From: Myxococcota bacterium
GTDB lineage: Bacteria > Myxococcota_A > UBA796
Direction: 5' to 3'
Assembly: GCA_029251165.1 (NCBI GenBank)
Contig: JAQXDW010000043.1
Coordinates: forward strand, 1 to 64,000
DNA: 64,000 bases
The notes beneath the pieces are model-generated. The model did no database searches. It had not been told where the DNA came from and saw only the letters and a program-made list of their open reading frames with translations. How positions within the stretch are numbered: the stretch's first letter is position 1; each line of letters starts with the position of its first letter. This document shows positions 58,432 to 64,000 of the stretch, piece by piece. Made by a program: the position numbers and the translations under genes.

Positions 58432-60798
58432 GTGCTGCTCCTTCTCAGCCGGCTGTCGGCCGCGATCACCCTCTCGGGTCCGGGCGACACCCTACATGCC
58501 ACCCTCTACACGGAGGATTCCGTTTCAGTCAGCGAGCTCTATGCCGCAGACAATGCCGACCACCGGGTCATGGGCTGGAGACCCGATCAGGCCTCTCGCA
58601 GAGAGTGGATCCAGATCACGCTGCCAGAGCTGCTGCTCGCGCCGGGACGCTATCGACTGGTCGCCCGATGGTCAGGGACCGTCGAGGAGCAGTGGCTCGA
58701 GGTGGAGGCGCCTCCGGGTTCACCGGTCGAGGTCGTGCTTCCCCCGGGGGCAGCCGGTGCGATTGCATGGTCAATGGAGGGACAGGATGCCTGGCAGCAG
58801 CTCGCCTATGCCCCCGCCGGTCAGCCGCTGCACCTCACTCCAGGCCGCTGGCAGGCTGCTGCGCTGGGGATCGAGCGACCGCACGTTGAGCAGCTCCACG
58901 CCCCGGCCTCTCGAGTCCGGCTCGACTCTCCCCTCCAGCCCCTCCCCCGACAGTCCACCGAGAGCCGGTTCTTCGGGCTGCTCCTGCTGCCCGCCACGAT
59001 CCTGCTCGGCGGCCTGGGCCTGGGAGCGCGCCGGCTCGCACGCCACCCCGGGGCGCTCGGCCTCGTCCTCGCCGCCCTCGCGACCGGACTGCTCGCCATC
59101 AGCCCGGTGCTGCGACAGGCCGGCGGGGCGCTGCTGTCTGCCGGTGGTCCGATTCAGGATCCAGAAGACTCCGTAGCCCTGCTGGCGAGCATCATCGATG
59201 GCGTGAGCCGACTCTCTGATGTCGGGCGTGCCTATGCATGGCCGGAGGGCGCCTCCTGGCTGACCGTGGGACCATCCTGGCTGGGGTACCTGCCGGCAGG
59301 GCTCATCGGCGCCGTGACTGATCCGCTGCTCGGACACAACCTCGGCGTCGGTGCCGGGATGGCTGGCCTGTCTCTGGCGACCGCGCTGCTCGCGCGCAGC
59401 CTCGGCCTCAGCCTGCCCCTGTCCATCGCTGCTGGTGCCGCTGCTGCGCTGTGCCCTGCGGTCATTGACGAGGTGGATGCGATCAGCCTCGACCGGGCCA
59501 CCCTCTACACCACTCCCCTCGCCCTGCTCTGCCTGCACCGCGCCGTCACCCGTCCTGGGCTGCGGTGGCCCGTGGCCGCCGGGCTGGCCGTCGCCGCCGG
59601 GATCTATGGGCAGGTCTACTACGGCATCTTCTTTGCGGTGGCCGCGCCAGTGCTCGGAGGCATCCGCCTGCTGGGTGGTGTGGCTGGAGGGCGGCGGGCT
59701 GGGCTGGGTCGCCTGCTCCTGGCGGGCCTCATCGCAGGGGTCCTGGCGGGTCCGGGGCTGTACACCCTGCGCGCAGGCACCGCAGGGCTCTACGACGACA
59801 CCGCCCCCCTCACCGACTGGCGGAGTCCGGTGACCGCCGAGGCGGCCAACCGCTTCCTCTCCCGCTCCGATCGCCGCGAGCTGCCGATGGAGACCGCCGA
59901 GCAGCGCCTGCTGACGACGACCGACCTCGCGCAGTCTGCCGAGGAGGTCGCGATGCCAGCCGGCTTCGTGGGCGGGGTCGCGTGGTGGGGGCTGGCGCTG
60001 GTGTCTGTCTTGCTCGCTCGACGCCGAGGACTGGCGCTGTTGCTGGTGGCAGATGTCGGCGTCCTGCTGCTGCTGTCGCTGGGCCCCATGCTCAAGACTG
60101 CCGCCGGGTGGACCGGAGTTCCGCTGCCGCACTACCTCCTGATGCTCACGGTGCCTGGCTTTGATCAGCTCAAGAACGTTCATCGGTTTGCCCTGATGGC
60201 CGCGACCATCGCACCCATCCCTCTTGCGCTGGGCATCTCCGGGCTCGCCGAGCGCCTGCCTCGGGGCCGTACAGCAGCAGAGTACCTGCTCGCTGGGGGG
60301 CTGATGGTGTCGCTGCTGCGGCTCGATCCCGCCGGTCAGGTTCGGCTCAGCCACCCTCCCCGAGCCGCATGGTATCCCCAGAGCAGCACCCTCCAGGCCC
60401 TCTCCGGGACGCCAGCGATCGCGCTACCGATGCGTCATCCCACCCCGCGGACGCTTGCGGTCTCCGCAGCCCGACACGGCGTTCCGCTGGTAAACCCGCC
60501 GCCGTTTGAGGTTGCCCGCAGTCACCTGTCTCCCTGGGCCGAGGACAACGCCCTGCTCAACCGCCTCGCGGCACTGTCCGCCAGCACCCGGGTCACCCGG
60601 ATGGTTCTCGCCAGTGACTACACCGCAGATCTTGCCGCGCTCTGGGATGCCGGTGTTCGGGCCGTGCTTCTGTTCCCCGCCGAGCTGGAGCAGCACGATG
60701 CCGCCACCACACTCCTCGATGACATCCTGGTCCGTGCAGGTGCAGACTCGACCGTGATCGCCTGGCACCTCAGGCCAGCCCACGCCCCCGAGCAGTGA
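58432..60798 (+). CDS. Large polytopic membrane protein, glycosyltransferase-like
   Basis: 788 residues from a GTG directly after the previous stop. Residues about 15-170 are a soluble N-terminal part with beta sandwiches. About 11-12 membrane segments follow (from about 180 to 620), with a large loop between them. The segment FDQLKNVHRFALMAATIAP is like the conserved region of YfhO/ArnT-type membrane glycosyltransferases. A C-terminal soluble tail follows. A role in building or decorating an envelope polymer is inferred; no catalytic site is certain. The 3' end overlaps the exonuclease gene by 29 bp. Confidence 0.7.
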   Translation: MLLLLSRLSAAITLSGPGDTLHATLYTEDSVSVSELYAADNADHRVMGWRPDQASRREWIQITLPELLLAPGRYRLVARWSGTVEEQWLEVEAPPGSPVEVVLPPGAAGAIAWSMEGQDAWQQLAYAPAGQPLHLTPGRWQAAALGIERPHVEQLHAPASRVRLDSPLQPLPRQSTESRFFGLLLLPATILLGGLGLGARRLARHPGALGLVLAALATGLLAISPVLRQAGGALLSAGGPIQDPEDSVALLASIIDGVSRLSDVGRAYAWPEGASWLTVGPSWLGYLPAGLIGAVTDPLLGHNLGVGAGMAGLSLATALLARSLGLSLPLSIAAGAAAALCPAVIDEVDAISLDRATLYTTPLALLCLHRAVTRPGLRWPVAAGLAVAAGIYGQVYYGIFFAVAAPVLGGIRLLGGVAGGRRAGLGRLLLAGLIAGVLAGPGLYTLRAGTAGLYDDTAPLTDWRSPVTAEAANRFLSRSDRRELPMETAEQRLLTTTDLAQSAEEVAMPAGFVGGVAWWGLALVSVLLARRRGLALLLVADVGVLLLLSLGPMLKTAAGWTGVPLPHYLLMLTVPGFDQLKNVHRFALMAATIAPIPLALGISGLAERLPRGRTAAEYLLAGGLMVSLLRLDPAGQVRLSHPPRAAWYPQSSTLQALSGTPAIALPMRHPTPRTLAVSAARHGVPLVNPPPFEVARSHLSPWAEDNALLNRLAALSASTRVTRMVLASDYTADLAALWDAGVRAVLLFPAELEQHDAATTLLDDILVRAGADSTVIAWHLRPAHAPEQ

Positions 60799-61540
60799 GC
60801 CGAAGCCCACGCCCCAGGCCCGCATCCACGGCCAGACCGAGCCGAATCAGCTCGCGAGCCGTTCGGGGATACCAGCGCTTGGCGTCCGGCCAGCGGGCGC
60901 GCAGGTGACCGACATTCGCCGGACGAGGGTCGCGCTCAGCGAGCACCTCCAGAGCCCGACTGGCGTTGGAAGAGCGGTGCATCGGATCGCGGAGGTGCTG
61001 AAAGACCGCGACGAGGCCACGTGCATCATCGATTCCCCGATGCTCGGTTCCGGAAATGGGAATATCCAGGTGACGAAGCGCCTGCCTCTGTCCGCACCGG
61101 AGACGACGTCCGGTGTGTCCACGCACCCATGCCGTGAACTCCTCCTTGGCATCGATCGGCGTCCAGGATGGCATCGGCAGACTGGCTGCAGCAGCCTCCG
61201 CGACGAGCTGGTTGTGATCGAACCGACTCCAGGAGACCAGCCCGACACCTTCCGTCCCACCCATCCAGTCGACAAGCGCCAGATACGCTTCAGAAAGCGG
61301 AGCAGATGCATCCACGTCAGCCTGGGTGATGCTGGTGAGCCGGGTGCAGAAGGCAGAGAGCTTGGGATGGAGGACCGGACGGACGAAGCGCTGGAACTCG
61401 CCCGCCGGCTGCAGGGACTCGTTCAGCATCACTGCACCGATCTCGATGATCTCTGATTCCTCCGCCTGTCGGGCCGACAGCACAGGGTCTTCGGACTCCG
61501 ACCAGCAGGTCGCCTCCAGGTCCACCACGATGAACCGCAT
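60770..61540 (-). CDS. DEDDh 3'-5' exonuclease, KapD/Eri1-like
   Basis: 256 residues from the ATG at 61540, with AGGAG 5 nt upstream. Exonuclease motifs: I VVDLEATCW, II LVSWSRFDHNQLVAEA, III HRGIDDARGLVAVF. LTSITQADVD lies between motifs I and II as in Eri1/KapD proteins. It is a nuclease for RNA or DNA 3' ends. The C-terminal 60 residues are basic and have no known domain. Confidence 0.85.
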   Translation of the reverse strand: MRFIVVDLEATCWSESEDPVLSARQAEESEIIEIGAVMLNESLQPAGEFQRFVRPVLHPKLSAFCTRLTSITQADVDASAPLSEAYLALVDWMGGTEGVGLVSWSRFDHNQLVAEAAAASLPMPSWTPIDAKEEFTAWVRGHTGRRLRCGQRQALRHLDIPISGTEHRGIDDARGLVAVFQHLRDPMHRSSNASRALEVLAERDPRPANVGHLRARWPDAKRWYPRTARELIRLGLAVDAGLGRGLRLTARGRGLA

Positions 61541-61989
61541 CCCCACTCCTATGGTCTCGGGCTGACGGTATATGCGCCAAGAGGGGTGGAAACAACGCCC
61601 CTGTACAGGGCGAGAGGCACACCGAGCAGGACCTCGGACAGAACCGCACCGAGATCAGCTCACCGGGCGCAGCATCCGGCCTCTCTGAGCATCGCGGCTC
61701 CGCTGAGCGATGCCACAGAGACATGCATCCGCCTCATGAGAACAGCACCGCCAGAGCAGACCAGCCGGCAACACCGCAGAAGAGAAGACTTTGTTTCCCT
61801 CCTGACCGAAGATTCAAGATTCGCTGTCATAGCGGGAATACTGGCAAAATCTCATGAGTAAAAAAAACATGCACCCTTTGACAGTCGCTTTCTATGGAGC
61901 TTTTATGAATTTGCGCCGAGTTAGTTCGACAGGTAAACAAACCTTAAGAATTCACGATGGAACGCCACCATCTCTCTACGGATGTCGTC
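61541..61989. other. Intergenic, AT-richer than its surroundings
   Basis: No supported gene. Contains a 7-bp inverted repeat (61689-61695 with 61707-61713), a near-palindrome at 61596-61612 and a promoter near the right end. Confidence 0.6.
61878..61906 (+). promoter_or_regulatory. Sigma-70-type promoter of the stalked lipoprotein gene
   Basis: Perfect TTGACA (61878-61883), 17-bp spacer, then TTTTAT (61901-61906), in the most AT-rich stretch of the region. It would give a leader of about 77 nt. Confidence 0.6.
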
Positions 61990-62772
<783 letters not shown>

Positions 62773-62830
62773 CCTCGCCAACATCCCCCGATAGTCAAAT
62801 TCGCTTTCTCTCATGAGCCTTGAGGTGTCG

Positions 62831-64000
62831 ATGAACCGGATCATTTTGGCAATGCTTGGGTGCAGTCTCGCCTCGCGCGCCTGGGCTGCACCAAATCACG
62901 TCGCGGTTGTCGAAGATGATCAGGGATTCCGCCTCCAGGTCGATGGCGTGGACACCTACGTCTACGGCATGAACTGGGGCTATCTGCCCATCGGCGAGAA
63001 CTACAGCTACGACTTCTGGGGGCAGGATGAGGCCTTCGTCACGGAGACGCTGAAGCGCGAGATGGCCTTGCTGAAGCGAATGGGCGTCAACTCCATTCGC
63101 CAGTTCCCAGGAATTCCGCCGCAGTGGGTCACCTGGATCTACGACAACTACGGCATCACGACGATGATGAACCCCCACTTCGGGCGGTACGGCCTCACCA
63201 TCGATGGCCGCTGGGTTCCAACCACCGACTACTCCGACACCCGGACCCGTGAGGTCATCCTGGAGGAGACCCTCGCGGTCGTCGAGCAGTACAAAGATGT
63301 CCGCGGCATCCTGCTGTTCTTGCTGGGCAACGAGAACAACTACGGCCTCTCCTGGAGCAGCTTCGAGATCGAGGCCCTGCCGAAGGGTGAGCAGAACACT
63401 GCGCGCGCCAGGCACCTCTACAGCCTGTGGGGAGAGGCTGTCGACGCCATCCACGCTGTCGATGGTGACCACCCCGTTGCCATCTGCAACGGCGATCTCC
63501 AGTACGCAGAGCTGATCGCAGAGCTGGTTCCGAACCTCGACATCCTCGGCTCCAACGTCTATCGGGGAGCCTCATCGACCGACATCTTTCAGCGCACCCG
63601 CGACGAGCTCGGGGTGCCGTTTCTGTACACAGAGTTTGGCTCAGACGCCTACAACGCCCGCGATGCCAAGGAAGATCACCTCGCCCAGGCCAGCTACCTT
63701 CGCGATCAGTGGCGAGAGCTGTATGAGCAGAGCTGGGGCAAGGGCAGCTCCGGCACAGCGATCGGTGGCTACGTCTTCCAGTGGTCGGACGGGTGGTGGA
63801 AGTACCTCCAGGTAGAAAACCTCGACGTACACGACAACACTGCTTCCTGGCCCAACAACGCCTACGCCTTTGACTTCGTCGAGGGCCAGAACAACATGAA
63901 CGAGGAGTGGTTCGGGATCACCGCCAAGGGGCCTCCAGATCCGCAGGGACGCTACGACGTCTATCCCCGCTCGGCCTACTACCTGCTGCAGGATGCCTTC
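62831..64000 (+). CDS. Secreted clan GH-A glycoside hydrolase (3' end outside window)
   Basis: 390 codons are in the window with no stop. The ATG at 62831 has GAGG 5 nt upstream and a signal peptide (MNRIILAMLGCSLASRAWA). The fold is a TIM barrel of the GH2/GH5 kind: YGMNWGYLPIG, MGVNSIRQFP, LFLLGNENNYG with acid/base Glu168, and FLYTEFGSDAYNA with nucleophile Glu268. The 100-residue gap is right for clan GH-A. It probably cleaves a beta-glycan; the exact family and substrate cannot be fixed. An ATG at 62813 is also in frame. Confidence 0.83.
   Translation, partial: MNRIILAMLGCSLASRAWAAPNHVAVVEDDQGFRLQVDGVDTYVYGMNWGYLPIGENYSYDFWGQDEAFVTETLKREMALLKRMGVNSIRQFPGIPPQWVTWIYDNYGITTMMNPHFGRYGLTIDGRWVPTTDYSDTRTREVILEETLAVVEQYKDVRGILLFLLGNENNYGLSWSSFEIEALPKGEQNTARARHLYSLWGEAVDAIHAVDGDHPVAICNGDLQYAELIAELVPNLDILGSNVYRGASSTDIFQRTRDELGVPFLYTEFGSDAYNARDAKEDHLAQASYLRDQWRELYEQSWGKGSSGTAIGGYVFQWSDGWWKYLQVENLDVHDNTASWPNNAYAFDFVEGQNNMNEEWFGITAKGPPDPQGRYDVYPRSAYYLLQDAF

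Noticed and set aside
58771..60354. 527-codon open frame opposite the large membrane protein
   Set aside because: A GC-driven shadow: Gln/Arg/Gly-rich, no similarity, and the opposite strand has a good operon gene.

Overview
The window reads as high-GC chromosomal DNA from a Gram-negative, probably myxobacterium-like (former Deltaproteobacteria / Myxococcota) organism. This rests on many secreted lipoproteins with Asp/Thr/Ala stalks, MopE-type Asp/Cys repeats, FG-GAP propellers, a FadL-type outer-membrane protein, a type IV pilus motor and CarH-like/PhoBR regulators. Lineage is inferred from gene style only. I see no rRNA, tRNA, CRISPR array, insertion sequence or prophage. About 53 genes are supported, with one gene fragment; the first and last genes run off the window.

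Layout. 1-2364: 3' part of a giant-repeat surface protein (MopE repeats, then a seven-bladed FG-GAP propeller). 2411-6513 (minus): operon TetR regulator, PhyH dioxygenase, an RNHCP-TilS fusion and a sensorless hybrid histidine kinase, behind a strong palindromic operator. 6719-13447: HEAT-repeat/cyclophilin fusion, a glycosyltransferase, ribosomal protein L33 with a clear terminator, an active/inactive M16 peptidase pair and Maf. 13937-18481: a degenerate HD-GYP-like protein, a degenerate acetyl-CoA-synthetase-like protein and an SF2 helicase. 18485-20139: PhyH-like oxygenase, PhnP-like metallo-hydrolase and an aldo/keto reductase remnant. 20390-23332: PPC-domain lipoprotein, a small secreted protein and a LETM1/EF-hand/GYF-like fusion. 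23425-28114: biliverdin-reductase-like gene, pheS and a shortened pheT in one operon, divergent from a small membrane protein across a 71-bp palindrome. 28122-34978: tandem PilT-PilT fusion, two glutamine amidotransferases, an MscS channel and a SKI2-like helicase.

35057-44685 is an envelope block: an ExbD-like/porin fusion, three lipoproteins with arylsulfotransferase-type propellers, two more lipoproteins, a FadL-family protein and a MopE/P-domain lipoprotein. 44651-50088 (minus) is an operon of hemB, an IPT lipoprotein, a HAD hydrolase, glutamate-cysteine ligase and an RCK-type channel-like protein. 50249-56794 (minus) holds a membrane glycosyltransferase with TPRs, a CarH-like B12 regulator, a Gly-Ala-Pro repeat lipoprotein, a PhoB/PhoR pair and a flippase-like membrane protein. 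56834-60798 is a three-gene operon ending in a large polytopic membrane protein. The right edge has a DEDD exonuclease, a lipoprotein with a long Asp-Thr-Asp-Ala stalk and the 5' part of a clan GH-A glycoside hydrolase.

The strongest novelty candidates are domain fusions and odd regulatory DNA: tandem PilT, ExbD-porin, RNHCP-TilS, LETM1-EF-hand-GYF, PheT without its tRNA-binding insert, the 71-bp start-codon-to-start-codon palindrome, the arylsulfotransferase/FadL block, and a recurrent class of lipoproteins with extremely short, almost uncharged signal peptides. No single defence or mobile system is present that I can support.
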